DNA of 64,000 bases from Flavobacterium macacae (GCF_003865365.1 NZ_RQVR01000008.1:102502-166501), one strand, 5' to 3'. Positions 16,534 through 25,556 are shown, numbered from the stretch's first letter. Made by a program: numbers and translations. Notes: generated by a model not told the origin, from the sequence alone.

Positions 16534-18474
16534 ATGCAGTTCAAACATCCAGAAATTCTATACTTCCTTTTTTTATTGGTTATTCCAATTCTGGTTCACT
16601 TGTTTCAATTGCGTCGCTTCAAAAAAGAATATTTTACCAACGTCCACTTTTTAAAAGAGCTTGCCATACAGACCCGCAAGAGTTCAAAAATCAAAAAATG
16701 GTTGCTTTTGGCCACGCGCTTGTTTCTTTTGACGTGCTTGATTATTGCTTTTGCACAGCCATTTTTTCAAGCAAAAGATTCAAAAGGAAGTACCAATGAA
16801 ATGTTTATCATTTTAGACAACTCTTTTTCGATGCAAGCCAAAGGAAAACAAGGCGAATTGATGAAAAGAGCGGTTCAAGAATTATTAGAAAATGCTCCTG
16901 AAAATCAGATCTTTTCGTTAATTACAAACTCCGAAACATTTTGGAATACCGATATAAAATCGATCCAAAAAGAACTTCAAAATTTAAAATACAGCGCTTC
17001 TTCTTTTCAATTGGACAATTTAATGGCGAAGATAAAATCACGCAAATCGCCTTATAACAAAGACGTTGTCGTGATTACGGACGCAGTTGGTTTAGAATCA
17101 AAACAGTTAAAAAGTATCGACAGCACTTTTAATACGTATTTCATAGTCCCGAAAGCGGAGCAAAAAAACAACGTTTCGATTGACAGCGTTTACATCAATC
17201 AAACTCTGGACAATTTTTATGAAATTGGCGTAAAGCTTTCTTCTTACGGCAAAAATGAAAATGATATTCCGATTGCTTTATACAATGATAAAAAACTCGT
17301 TGCCAAAACAATAGTCAAATTCGAAGAAAAAGAAAAAGCAATAAATTTCACAATTCCGAAGGAAGATTTTAACGGTTATGCTTCTATTGAAGACAATGCC
17401 TTGCAATATGACAACCAGTTGTTTTTCAGCATTTCAAAACCAATAAAAACCAATGTAATCAGCATTGGACATGTTGAAAAAAGTGCTTTTCTTAGAAAAA
17501 TTTATGCTGATAAGGAATTCATTTACAACAATTTTGATTTGAAATCTTTAGATTACAATCAGCTTGAAAAACAAGACGCAATTGTTTTAAATGAAATTCA
17601 AGAGGTGCCACAAGCTTTGCAAACCACCTTGAAATCTTTTGTAGAAAAAGGGGGCAATTTAATCGTAATTCCATCGCAAGAAAGTTCGGTTTCTAACTTG
17701 AATTCTTTGATGCAAAATTTTGGTGGCATTCAGTTCAAAACATTAGAAAATAAAGAGAAATTAGTTTCTAAAATTGCTTTCAGCCATCCGCTTTACAGCA
17801 CGGTTTTCGAGAAAAAAATAGATAATTTTCAATATCCAAATATCAAAAATTCGTTTGCAATTTCAAGCGCTTTTCCTTCCATTTTAGGATTTGAAGACCA
17901 AAGCACATTTTTGACTGCAATTTCAAATTCAGTGAGTTCGGTTTATGTTTTTTCAGCTCCGATCAATAAGGAAAACTCGAATTTTCAAAATTCTCCTCTA
18001 ATTGTTCCTACGTTTTATAATATGGCGCAAAGCAGTCAAAAAACAGGAATAAATGCCTTGACAATCGGCGAAAACAATCCGTTTTTGATAGATGCTTTAT
18101 TATCAAAAGATGAAATTTTAGAAGTCAAAAGTTTACAAGAAAATGGTTCGGAAAAATTTATTCCAATGCAACAGATCTTGAACAACAAAGTAAAATTAAC
18201 ATTTAATGATTTCCCTCAGGAAGCTGGAAATTTCGGAATTTATAAAAAAGACGAATTGCTTAAAAAAATCAGCTTCAATTACAACAAAACCGAAAGCGAT
18301 TTATCGTCATCCAGTGAAGCTTTGCTTTCTGACTTTAAGGTAATTGATAGTATTGACAACGTTTTTGATACGTTAAAAACGGATAGAACCGATAACGAAA
18401 TCTGGAAATGGTTTGTTTTTCTAACCCTTTTATTTTTGGTCATTGAAGTTTTGATACAGAAATTTATAAAATAA
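16534..18474 (+). CDS. BatA-domain / von Willebrand A-like membrane protein
   Basis: A 646-residue protein counted from the ATG at 16534; the frame is open upstream to a TTG, but MQFKHPEILYFLFLLVIPIL is the typical BatA start. An N-terminal helix is followed by LRRFKKEYFTNVHFLKEL and a second helix (WLLLATRLFLLTCLIIAFAQP). A vWA-like domain starts MFIILDNSFSM with an intact DxSxS metal site. The long middle is a DUF4159/glutamine-amidotransferase-like domain, and a last helix anchors the C-terminus. BatA-type proteins work with MoxR ATPases in envelope stress. It leads an operon with the next three genes. Confidence 0.85.
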   Translation: MQFKHPEILYFLFLLVIPILVHLFQLRRFKKEYFTNVHFLKELAIQTRKSSKIKKWLLLATRLFLLTCLIIAFAQPFFQAKDSKGSTNEMFIILDNSFSMQAKGKQGELMKRAVQELLENAPENQIFSLITNSETFWNTDIKSIQKELQNLKYSASSFQLDNLMAKIKSRKSPYNKDVVVITDAVGLESKQLKSIDSTFNTYFIVPKAEQKNNVSIDSVYINQTLDNFYEIGVKLSSYGKNENDIPIALYNDKKLVAKTIVKFEEKEKAINFTIPKEDFNGYASIEDNALQYDNQLFFSISKPIKTNVISIGHVEKSAFLRKIYADKEFIYNNFDLKSLDYNQLEKQDAIVLNEIQEVPQALQTTLKSFVEKGGNLIVIPSQESSVSNLNSLMQNFGGIQFKTLENKEKLVSKIAFSHPLYSTVFEKKIDNFQYPNIKNSFAISSAFPSILGFEDQSTFLTAISNSVSSVYVFSAPINKENSNFQNSPLIVPTFYNMAQSSQKTGINALTIGENNPFLIDALLSKDEILEVKSLQENGSEKFIPMQQILNNKVKLTFNDFPQEAGNFGIYKKDELLKKISFNYNKTESDLSSSSEALLSDFKVIDSIDNVFDTLKTDRTDNEIWKWFVFLTLLFLVIEVLIQKFIK

Positions 18475-18520
18475 TTTCGTTTCAAAAATTAGATTTTACA
18501 ACAACACAACACGCATAAAT

Positions 18521-19777
18521 ATGAACTTGATTATTCGACAAGCAAAAATTATTGACACCAAAAGTCCGAATCACAATCAAACTTCTGACATTCAGATTGA
18601 AAACGGAATCATCACTAAAATTGGCCAAAACTTACCAAATCCAGCTGATTTTGAAACGTTGGAATTAGAAAACCTTCATGTTTCTCAAGGTTGGTTTGAT
18701 TCCAGCGTAAGCTTGGGCGAACCTGGTTTTGAAGATAGGGAAACGATTTCAAACGGATTGAATACGGCTGGAAGAAGCGGTTTTACGGCAATAGCAATGC
18801 AACCGAACAGTTTTCCTATTTTAGACAATCAAGCAAATATCAGTTTTGTAAAAAGCAAATCGGCTGATTTTGCAACCGATTTATTTCCGATTGGAGCATT
18901 GACAAAAAACAGCGAAGGAAGCGATTTAGCCGAACTTTTTGACATGAAAAATTCAGGGGCCATTGCTTTTGGAGATTACAACAAAAGTCTTTCCAACTCT
19001 AATCTTTTGAAAATTTCGTTGCAATATGCGCAAGATTTTGACGGTTTAGTGATTGCTTATTCACAAGATGCAAACATTAAAGGAAGTGGAGTGGCAAACG
19101 AAGGAATTGTCAGCACACGATTGGGTTTAAAAGGAATTCCGGCTTTGGCAGAAGAATTACAAATTGCCCGAAATCTTTTTATTTTAGAATATACAGGCGG
19201 AAAACTACACATTCCTACGATCTCTACAGCTAAATCAGCTCAGTTGATTCAAGAAGCAAAAGCAAAAGGATTAAGCGTAACGTGTTCTGTGGCTGTACAT
19301 AATTTGGTTTTAACCGATGAAAAGTTGGACGGATTTGATACTCGCTTTAAAGTTACGCCACCTTTGAGAACTGATTCTGACAGAAAAGCATTGATTGAAG
19401 CTGTGAAAAACGGCACCATTGACATAATCACTTCAGACCATAATCCGATGGATATTGAACACAAGAAGATGGAGTTTGATATGGCAAAAAATGGAACAAT
19501 CGGATTGGAAAGTGCTTTTGGAGCTTTGCTGACGGTGCTACCACTAGAAATTGTTATCGAAAAATTACTTGCCGGAAAAGCTATTTTTAAGGTAGTAAAT
19601 CCAGAAATTAAAGAAGGAAATGTTGCCAATTTATCACTTTTTAATCCGGAAGGAAATTGGAATTTCAGTAAAGAAAACATCTTGTCAAAATCCAAAAATT
19701 CTGCTTTCCTTGGACAAGAAATGAAAGGAAAAGCATACGGAGTTTTTAATAATACGAAATTAGTTTTAAATAAATAA
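18521..19777 (+). CDS. Dihydroorotase homologue lacking most metal ligands (pseudo-dihydroorotase)
   Basis: A 418-residue amidohydrolase of the type I dihydroorotase family. The fold landmarks are present: GFEDRETISNGLNTAGRSGFT, NEGIVSTRLGLKGIPALAEE, LIQEAKAKGLSVTC, VTPPLRTDSDRKAL, and TSDHNPM. The metal ligands are not: HxHxRxPG reads SVSLGEPG, the HCED position reads YSQD, and the HVST position reads TIST; only the Asp of TSDH remains. It is therefore probably non-catalytic, like the PyrC' subunit that supports aspartate carbamoyltransferase assembly in some bacteria. A true pyrC should exist elsewhere. The DUF4870-like gene starts 3 bases after its stop. Confidence 0.85.
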   Translation: MNLIIRQAKIIDTKSPNHNQTSDIQIENGIITKIGQNLPNPADFETLELENLHVSQGWFDSSVSLGEPGFEDRETISNGLNTAGRSGFTAIAMQPNSFPILDNQANISFVKSKSADFATDLFPIGALTKNSEGSDLAELFDMKNSGAIAFGDYNKSLSNSNLLKISLQYAQDFDGLVIAYSQDANIKGSGVANEGIVSTRLGLKGIPALAEELQIARNLFILEYTGGKLHIPTISTAKSAQLIQEAKAKGLSVTCSVAVHNLVLTDEKLDGFDTRFKVTPPLRTDSDRKALIEAVKNGTIDIITSDHNPMDIEHKKMEFDMAKNGTIGLESAFGALLTVLPLEIVIEKLLAGKAIFKVVNPEIKEGNVANLSLFNPEGNWNFSKENILSKSKNSAFLGQEMKGKAYGVFNNTKLVLNK

Positions 19778-19780
19778 ATT

Positions 19781-20107
19781 ATGCAGAATACTGTTGAAGA
19801 AGGAAAAACGATTGCTATTGTCTCACACCTTTCCATCATTGGAACCATCATTGCTATTGTGATGAATAATGATAAAAAAAATACTTTTGCAACCTTTCAT
19901 ATTCGCCAAACGCTTGGAATTTTTCTATTATTTTTCGCTTTGGGATATCCGGTTGGACTTTTTGACGATTGGATGATTTCATCTTCATTATACATTTTCA
20001 TTTTCATTCTTTGGGCTTACAGCTTTGTGAGTGCGCTCCAAGGACAGATGAATTTGATTCCTTTATTAGGAAGTTTTTTCCAGAAATTTTTCAAAAATAT
20101 TATCTAA
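19781..20107 (+). CDS. DUF4870-like small membrane protein
   Basis: A 108-residue protein with three hydrophobic segments. The start EEGKTIAIVSHLSIIGTIIAI and then NTFATFHIRQTLGIFLL match the DUF4870/Tic20-like pattern, in which a helix, a short loop and FHxRQ(A/S) precede a second helix. The end, SALQGQMNLIPLLGSFFQKFF, is also typical. It is likely an inner-membrane protein of unknown role. It lies 3 bases after the pseudo-dihydroorotase gene and 5 before the esterase gene. Confidence 0.7.
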   Translation: MQNTVEEGKTIAIVSHLSIIGTIIAIVMNNDKKNTFATFHIRQTLGIFLLFFALGYPVGLFDDWMISSSLYIFIFILWAYSFVSALQGQMNLIPLLGSFFQKFFKNII

Positions 20108-20112
20108 AATAA

Positions 20113-20760
20113 ATGAAAACCAATATTGAATATCTCGTTAGAGAACCAAAAATAAAGAAAGAAAAAAATCCGTTGTTGCTTTTGCTTCACGGTTATGGAA
20201 GCAACGAGGAAGATTTATTTTCATTTGCCGGAGAACTTCCAGAAGACTATTTTGTAGTTTCCGCAAGAGCACCTTATGATTTGCAACCTTACGGACACAC
20301 TTGGTACGCGATCACTTTTGATGCTGACCAAAATAAATTTTCAGATGACAATCAAGCGATTGAATCCAGAGATTTGATTGCCAATTTTATTGACCAGCTG
20401 GTTTCTGAATTGCCAATTGATCCTGAAAATGTAACATTGATTGGTTTCAGCCAAGGAACAATTTTAAGCTATTCGGTTGCTTTGAGTTATCCAGAAAAAA
20501 TAAAAAGAGTTGTCGCGTTGAGCGGTTATTTGAATGAAGGAATTTTAGCTTCGGGTTATGAAAGCAAAGATTTGAGCCATTTGAAAATGTATATTTCTCA
20601 CGGAACGCAAGACCAAGTAATTCCTGTAGAATGGGCTAGAAAAGCTCCGGAAACATTGAAAAGATTAGGAATTGATGTTGTTTTTAAAGAGTATCCGATG
20701 GGTCACGGCGTTTCTCCACAGAATTTTCACGACCTAAAAAATTGGCTGGAAAACAATTAA
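20113..20760 (+). CDS. Alpha/beta-hydrolase, carboxylesterase/phospholipase family
   Basis: A 215-residue hydrolase of the phospholipase/carboxylesterase group (PF02230). The oxyanion loop is LLLLHGYGSNE, the nucleophile elbow GFSQG (Ser113), the acid lies in HGTQDQVIP, and the histidine in MGHGVSPQNF. No signal peptide, so it is cytoplasmic. Substrates in the family are short-chain esters or lysophospholipids. It is the last gene of the BatA operon and is followed by a hairpin at 20786-20827. Confidence 0.9.
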   Translation: MKTNIEYLVREPKIKKEKNPLLLLLHGYGSNEEDLFSFAGELPEDYFVVSARAPYDLQPYGHTWYAITFDADQNKFSDDNQAIESRDLIANFIDQLVSELPIDPENVTLIGFSQGTILSYSVALSYPEKIKRVVALSGYLNEGILASGYESKDLSHLKMYISHGTQDQVIPVEWARKAPETLKRLGIDVVFKEYPMGHGVSPQNFHDLKNWLENN

Positions 20761-20785
20761 AAATAATTTCAGGTTAAAGCATAAA

Positions 20786-20827
20786 AAACCGCAAATTCAC
20801 GATTAAAAATCTGTGAATTTGCGGTTA
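20786..20827. terminator. Bidirectional terminator-like hairpin
   Basis: Arms aaccgcaaattcacgatt and aatctgtgaatttgcggtt pair almost fully around a short A-rich loop. It lies between the convergent esterase and lipoprotein genes. Confidence 0.75.
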
Positions 20828-20849
20828 ACTATTTTATAAGAAACACCTC

Positions 20850-21335
20850 TTAATCCTCTGGGTTGTCGCTTCCGGTGATGACTTCTTCATTAACCATCGC
20901 TCCGGCATACATGATTGAATCGCCTTTTTTAAGCGTAAATCCTTTGTCGGTAAGCAATTGCCATTCGTCTTTTACGTAAGGACTTCCTTCTGATTTGCGT
21001 TCCATAATTACAGAAGATTTATAATTTGGAAGGAATAATTCAGCCTTGTTCCCATCTTCCTCTAAAACAGCAAAAGCACTGATTACTGGGTCTCCTGCCT
21101 TAATTTCTGTTGGTGGATTCAAACGAATTCCGTCTTCAAATGGACGGATGCACGTCTTTTTTAAAACCGACCACCTGTATCCTGCAGAACTGAAGCAACC
21201 ATTTTCATCTTTATCAACTCCTGCCACTTTTGCCAAGCTATCTTTTTGGATTCCAGCGTTATCGGCTGCACCTCCCAAATCCCTGCAAGAAACTGCAGAA
21301 ATTAAAATAGCAAAAAGGAAAACCAGTTTTTTCAT
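20850..21335 (-). CDS. Putative lipoprotein of unknown function
   Basis: A 161-residue protein with lipobox AVSCR at about residues 14-18. The mature part begins with an acidic linker, then CFSSAGYRWSVLKKTCIRPFEDG, where two cysteines could form a disulfide, and later strands AVLEEDGNKAELFLP and EWQLLTDKGFTLKKGDSIMYAG. I know no family name. It faces left, alone or with the next gene upstream (45 bases away). Confidence 0.7.
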   Translation of the reverse strand: MKKLVFLFAILISAVSCRDLGGAADNAGIQKDSLAKVAGVDKDENGCFSSAGYRWSVLKKTCIRPFEDGIRLNPPTEIKAGDPVISAFAVLEEDGNKAELFLPNYKSSVIMERKSEGSPYVKDEWQLLTDKGFTLKKGDSIMYAGAMVNEEVITGSDNPED

Positions 21336-21380
21336 TGGGAATATTTATTTTTTTGAACTATAAATTTATAAAAAAAACTT

Positions 21381-21878
21381 CTATTTCAATGTTTTTGAAT
21401 AAATAAAAGTATCCATCGTTACAAACTCCGTTGGCTTTCCTTCATTTTTAAAATATTTCACCAAAACTTCTCCCCAAGCACCGCCAATATTGAAATCAGC
21501 AATAATCCAACGGTGGTTTAAAATTTTTATTTTATTTATAATCGCTTTGTTTCCATTGATTTGATCATATTTGGTCAGCGGATTTCCATTCGGATTTTCG
21601 TTTAGCGTATTAATTTCATCCTTGATTTCTGAGGCCAATTTATTGACGTCATATTCTTCAAAATATTCAATCGCGTTATCATTATATTCTAAAGAGAAAT
21701 AATTGGCTTCCATAATTTGATTGTTCAAAGAAGCTATAGAATCTCTTTCTACTTTTGATTCCTTTAGACAGGTTTCAATTCTTTTGTCATCCGAGTTTGA
21801 TTTTTTGGAAAAATACATATACGTGTAAATGTTCAAAAGTATCGAAAATGGCAATAAATAGAAAATCGTTTTTTTCAT
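21381..21878 (-). CDS. Membrane-anchored protein of unknown function
   Basis: A 165-residue protein with an N-terminal hydrophobic segment (about 5-22) that is either a signal peptide or an anchor. Next come a helical stretch (SDDKRIETCLKESKVERDSI), a middle rich in N and E, and a C-terminal part with HRWIIADFNIGGAWGEVLVKYF. Nothing here points to a catalytic site. It starts 9 bases after the metallo-hydrolase stop, so it is in one transcript with it. Confidence 0.65.
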   Translation of the reverse strand: MKKTIFYLLPFSILLNIYTYMYFSKKSNSDDKRIETCLKESKVERDSIASLNNQIMEANYFSLEYNDNAIEYFEEYDVNKLASEIKDEINTLNENPNGNPLTKYDQINGNKAIINKIKILNHRWIIADFNIGGAWGEVLVKYFKNEGKPTEFVTMDTFIYSKTLK

Positions 21879-21887
21879 TTTTATAAG

Positions 21888-22652
21888 TTAAATAGTTATT
21901 TGTAAGTTGTCATACGCTAAAAAAATATTCGCCGGAAGTCGTTTTTGAACCTCTTCGTGAAAGCCCATCGTGTGGCTGATGTGCGTCAAATAAGCCTTTT
22001 CTGGATTGACAAGCGTGATAAAATCTAAAGCTTCCTGCAAGCTGAAATGGGAATGGTGCGGTTCTTCACGCAGTGCATTTACAACCAACACTTTTAAGCC
22101 TTTAAGTTTTTCAATTTCCCCATCTTCCACGGTTTTTACATCCGTCAAATAGGCAAAATCATCAATTCTGTACCCAAAAACAGGCAAATCGCCGTGCATC
22201 ACATAGATGGGAATTGCAGTTTTATCTCCAATTTTAAAATTCTGATTGTTTTTAACCAAAATTGGTTCGACAGAAGGTGCTCCTGGATATTTGTTTACCG
22301 TTTCAAAAACATAGGCAAAACGCTGTTTCAATGACACTAAAACCCTATCATCTAAATAAATAGGAATGTTTCCTTGTTTGAAATTAAACGGGCGAATATC
22401 GTCAATTCCAGCAGTGTGGTCAGCATGTTCGTGGGTGAATAAAATTCCGTCCAATTTCTGGCAACCAGAAGTCAGCATTTGCTGTCTAAAATCGGGTCCA
22501 CAATCAATAACAAAGGAGTGATTTTCCCAAGAAATCCAGACCGAGACACGCAATCTTTTATCTTTAAAATCGTTACTATTGCATACAGGATGATTGCTTC
22601 CGATAACCGGAATGCCTTGTGAAGTTCCTGTACCCAAAAAATAGACTTTCAA
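21888..22652 (-). CDS. MBL-fold metallo-hydrolase (PhnP-like)
   Basis: A 254-residue metallo-beta-lactamase-fold enzyme. It opens VYFLGTGTSQGIPVIG, the PhnP/lipoate-type start, and holds the metal motif FTHEHADHTAGIDDI (HxHxDH) plus later metal residues in YLTDVKTV and AYLTHISHTMG. Closest known activity is phosphodiesterase on cyclic phosphoribosyl compounds (PhnP) or related phosphodiesters. No phn genes are nearby, so the substrate is open. It diverges from the gene at 22737 and is followed by the anchored unknown gene. Confidence 0.88.
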   Translation of the reverse strand: MKVYFLGTGTSQGIPVIGSNHPVCNSNDFKDKRLRVSVWISWENHSFVIDCGPDFRQQMLTSGCQKLDGILFTHEHADHTAGIDDIRPFNFKQGNIPIYLDDRVLVSLKQRFAYVFETVNKYPGAPSVEPILVKNNQNFKIGDKTAIPIYVMHGDLPVFGYRIDDFAYLTDVKTVEDGEIEKLKGLKVLVVNALREEPHHSHFSLQEALDFITLVNPEKAYLTHISHTMGFHEEVQKRLPANIFLAYDNLQITI

Positions 22653-22710
22653 GCGCGTTAATTTTTTACAAAAATAGCATTAATTCCCTTTAATAAAACC
22701 CCTATTTTGT

Positions 22711-22718
22711 TAACTTTG
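22711..22718 (+). promoter_or_regulatory. Bacteroidota -7 box TAACTTTG
   Basis: TAACTTTG fits TAnnTTTG and lies 18 bases before the ATG at 22737. No clear -33 box. Confidence 0.45.
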
Positions 22719-22736
22719 CAAAGTATCATCACTATT

Positions 22737-24209
22737 ATGAGAAACGACGACAACGAAATTACATTAAAAGGAGACAGAGTTATTGAACAAATTCCTTCTG
22801 TGAAGGATAAAGCCCTGCGAATCAACTTAAACGAAAATATTTACGGCACTTTTGCCGAAATTGGTGCCGGACAAGAAACAGTCAGACACTTTTTTAGGAC
22901 TGGCGGTTCTTCAGGAACGATTGCAAAAGCAATGTCAGCGTATGATAAAGATTTTAGCGATGCCATTTATGGCTCTGAAACTGACGGACGTTATGTGACT
23001 GAAGCACGTTTAAAAAAAATGCTTTCGCACGAAGTCCGCTTGGTAGAACAGCGCTTGAATCGTGACAAACATCCAAGCAAAATGTTTTTCAGCTATGCAA
23101 ATACGGTTGCTACAATCGATTTTGCAAAGCAATTTAAAGGCCACGGCTGGGTTGGGATTAAATACCAAATCGAGCCAGACGAAGATTATAACGAAATTGT
23201 ACTTCACATTCGTTTTAAAGAAACTGATGCCAGACTGCAACAAGAAACTCTTGGAATTCTGGGAGTTAACTTGATTTACGGTGCGTTTTACAAATACAAC
23301 GATCCAAAAAAATTGCTCCGTTATTTATACGACCACTTGGATAAGGATCAATTGGAAATTGATACAATAAACTTTTCAGGACCCCGTTTTGCAGATGTTG
23401 ACAACCGTTTGATGAGTTTGCAATTGGTTAAAAACGGAATGACTGATGCGGTAATGTTTGATCCCAATGGAAATAATGTTTTGCCTGCAGCAGTTCTTTA
23501 CAAGAAAAATATTTTGGCTTTGAGAGGAAGTTTCCGTCCGGTGACGAAAGTCAATATGGATATGTACAAAAAATCTCTTGAAATGTTTCTAGAGGAAAAT
23601 AAAGTACAGAAAGAAAATACCTTGGTTGTTTTTGAAATCACTCTTTCCAACCTGCGTTCTGATGGTGAAATTGACGAACGAGATTTTATGGACAGAGCTG
23701 AATTGCTTTGTTCTTTAGGCCAGTATGTAATGATTTCAAATTTTCAGGAATATTATAAAGTGGTTGAATATTTCTCAAATTATACCAAAGCCAGAATGGG
23801 ATTGGCAATGGGCGTCAACAATTTAGTTGACATTTTTGACGAGAAATATTACCGCCATTTGAGTGGTGGAATTTTGGAAGCTTTCGGTAAATTATTCTAC
23901 CGTGATTTAAAAGTTTTCTTATATCCGATGAAAGATGACAATGGAGTGGTAATAAATTCTGGAAATCTAAAAGTACATCCAAGAATGAAAGAATTGTACA
24001 AATTCTTCAAATTCAACGGAAAAGTGGTTGATATCACTGACTTTGACGAAAATGACTTGGAAATTTTTTCAAGAGAAGTTTTAAAAATGATCAGCAAAGG
24101 AAAACCAGGTTGGGAAGAAATGCTTCCGAAAGGTATTGCTGAATTGATCAAAAGAGACAATCTTTTTGGATACGACCCAAAGAAATTGATGGAAGAAAGC
24201 ACGAATTAG
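22737..24209 (+). CDS. Large conserved cytoplasmic protein of unknown function
   Basis: A 490-residue protein from the ATG at 22737; the frame is open ten codons further to a TTG, but that lies inside the promoter. It has no signal peptide or membrane segment. Clear blocks are NENIYGTFAEIGAGQETVRHFFRTGG, EVRLVEQRLNRDKHPSKMFFSYANTVATIDF, FSGPRFADVDNRLMSLQLVKNGMTDAVMFDPNGN (each longer block quoted here only in part by position: about 28-52, 94-124, 212-246) and ending KGIAELIKRDNLFGYDP. I recall homologues across Bacteroidota, sometimes labelled as nucleotidyltransferases, but no HxGH motif is present. I cannot assign a reaction. Confidence 0.75.
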   Translation: MRNDDNEITLKGDRVIEQIPSVKDKALRINLNENIYGTFAEIGAGQETVRHFFRTGGSSGTIAKAMSAYDKDFSDAIYGSETDGRYVTEARLKKMLSHEVRLVEQRLNRDKHPSKMFFSYANTVATIDFAKQFKGHGWVGIKYQIEPDEDYNEIVLHIRFKETDARLQQETLGILGVNLIYGAFYKYNDPKKLLRYLYDHLDKDQLEIDTINFSGPRFADVDNRLMSLQLVKNGMTDAVMFDPNGNNVLPAAVLYKKNILALRGSFRPVTKVNMDMYKKSLEMFLEENKVQKENTLVVFEITLSNLRSDGEIDERDFMDRAELLCSLGQYVMISNFQEYYKVVEYFSNYTKARMGLAMGVNNLVDIFDEKYYRHLSGGILEAFGKLFYRDLKVFLYPMKDDNGVVINSGNLKVHPRMKELYKFFKFNGKVVDITDFDENDLEIFSREVLKMISKGKPGWEEMLPKGIAELIKRDNLFGYDPKKLMEESTN

Positions 24210-24273
24210 AAGTAATATCTTATTATTGAGAATTAAGATAGCTGTCTTTAGCTTACAGAATCAATCTATACAT

Positions 24274-24313
24274 ATAAAAAGCAGTATTCTTAATTGAATA
24301 CTGCTTTTTTTTA
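24274..24313. terminator. Bidirectional terminator
   Basis: Arms aaaaagcagtattc and gaatactgcttttt with a T-run on the right and an A-run on the left. It separates the convergent unknown gene and bcp. Confidence 0.85.
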
Positions 24314-24341
24314 CTGTAACCTGAAATCGGAATTCGGCTTG

Positions 24342-24791
24342 CTATTTCAATATCTGATTTACGTGTGCCTTGGTTTTTACATCTGAAATAACATCTTCAA
24401 TAATTCCTTCTTCGTTGATGACAAAAGTCGTTCTGTGGATTCCGTCGTAGGTCCTTCCCATAAACTTTTTTGGCCCCCAGACTCCAAAAGTCTGAATCAC
24501 TTCTTTTTCTTCATCGGCCAACAGCGGAAAAGGAAAACTGAATTTATCCTTGAATTTCAATTGTGCTTTTTGCGAATCAGCGCTTACACCCAGAAGTTCG
24601 TAATTATTTGCTTTAAAACGTTCAAAATTATCTCTCAAATCGCAAGCTTCCGCTGTACAGCCCGGCGTGTTTGCCTTTGGATAAAAGAAAACAACTAACT
24701 TTTTTCCTTTATAATCTTCTAATTGGTGAAATTTCCCATCTTGGTCAAAACCTGAAAAATCAGGCGCTTTGTCTCCTATTTTTAATGACAT
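24342..24791 (-). CDS. bcp: Thioredoxin-dependent thiol peroxidase (BCP/PrxQ)
   Basis: A 149-residue peroxiredoxin of the atypical 2-Cys PrxQ group. The catalytic motif PKANTPGCTAEACDLRD has the peroxidatic Cys45 and the resolving Cys50 five residues on. FGVWGPKKFMGRTYDGIHRTTF near the end is typical of BCP. It reduces hydroperoxides in the cytoplasm using thioredoxin. It is one of three peroxiredoxins in this window. It diverges from nth. Confidence 0.95.
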   Translation of the reverse strand: MSLKIGDKAPDFSGFDQDGKFHQLEDYKGKKLVVFFYPKANTPGCTAEACDLRDNFERFKANNYELLGVSADSQKAQLKFKDKFSFPFPLLADEEKEVIQTFGVWGPKKFMGRTYDGIHRTTFVINEEGIIEDVISDVKTKAHVNQILK

Positions 24792-24859
24792 AAATTATTT
24801 TTGATTTAAGATTTTTGATTTATGAATTCGTAAATTTACAGCTATAAAATTAGCTAAAA

Positions 24860-25510
24860 ATGACCAAAAAAGAGCGTGCTTCTTTCGTTATAACTACGTT
24901 AAAAGAATTATATCCCACGATTCCCATTCCATTGGACCACAAAGACCCTTATACATTGCTGATTGCAGTTTTGCTTTCGGCACAGTGCACTGATGTTCGC
25001 GTCAACCAAATTACGCCACTTTTGTTTGCCAAAGCAGATAATCCGTATGATATGGTGAAAATGACGGTCGAAGAAATTCAGGATATCATTCGTCCTTGCG
25101 GTTTATCGCCAATGAAATCAAAAGGGATTTATGGGCTTTCACAGATGCTGATTGACAACTATAATGGCGAAGTACCCCAAAGTTTTGAAGCTTTAGAGTC
25201 GTTTCCAGCGGTTGGACATAAAACGGCAAGCGTGGTAATGTCGCAAGCTTTTGGCGTACCTGCGTTTCCGGTTGACACGCACATTCACCGATTGATGTAT
25301 CGCTGGGGCTTGACGAGCGGAAAAAATGTGGTGGAGACTGAAAAAGATGCAAAAAAAATTTTCCCGAGAGATTTGTGGAATGAATTGCATCTCCAGATCA
25401 TTTGGTATGGACGAGAATATTCTCCCGCAAGAGGCTGGAGCTTAGAAAAAGATATTATCACAAGAACCATTGGAAGCAAGAAAATCTTGTCGGTACTTCT
25501 GAAAAAATAA
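24860..25510 (+). CDS. nth: Endonuclease III without the iron-sulfur loop
   Basis: A 216-residue base-excision DNA glycosylase/AP lyase. The helix-hairpin-helix with catalytic lysine is PAVGHKTASVV (Lys121) and the catalytic aspartate lies in FPVDTHIHRLMYRWG (Asp139). The C-terminal CX6CX2CX5C iron-sulfur loop of E. coli Nth is gone: after LILHGR-equivalent IWYGREYSPARGW no cysteine follows. Both catalytic residues remain, so activity is expected. I recall the same loss in other Flavobacteria. It removes oxidised pyrimidines. Confidence 0.93.
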   Translation: MTKKERASFVITTLKELYPTIPIPLDHKDPYTLLIAVLLSAQCTDVRVNQITPLLFAKADNPYDMVKMTVEEIQDIIRPCGLSPMKSKGIYGLSQMLIDNYNGEVPQSFEALESFPAVGHKTASVVMSQAFGVPAFPVDTHIHRLMYRWGLTSGKNVVETEKDAKKIFPRDLWNELHLQIIWYGREYSPARGWSLEKDIITRTIGSKKILSVLLKK

Positions 25511-25526
25511 AAAAATAGTTGAAAAA

Positions 25527-25556
25527 AAATATCCCGATAAATTATCGGGATATTAA
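25527..25556. terminator. Terminator between nth and the 47-residue gene
   Basis: Perfect palindrome atatcccgat/atcgggatat at 25529-25553, with an A-run before it. It ends both convergent transcripts. Confidence 0.8.

Noticed and set aside
19249..19851. 200-codon open frame antisense to the pseudo-dihydroorotase gene
   Set aside because: A shadow frame; the sense gene has family motifs and the antisense text is S/F-rich without any.
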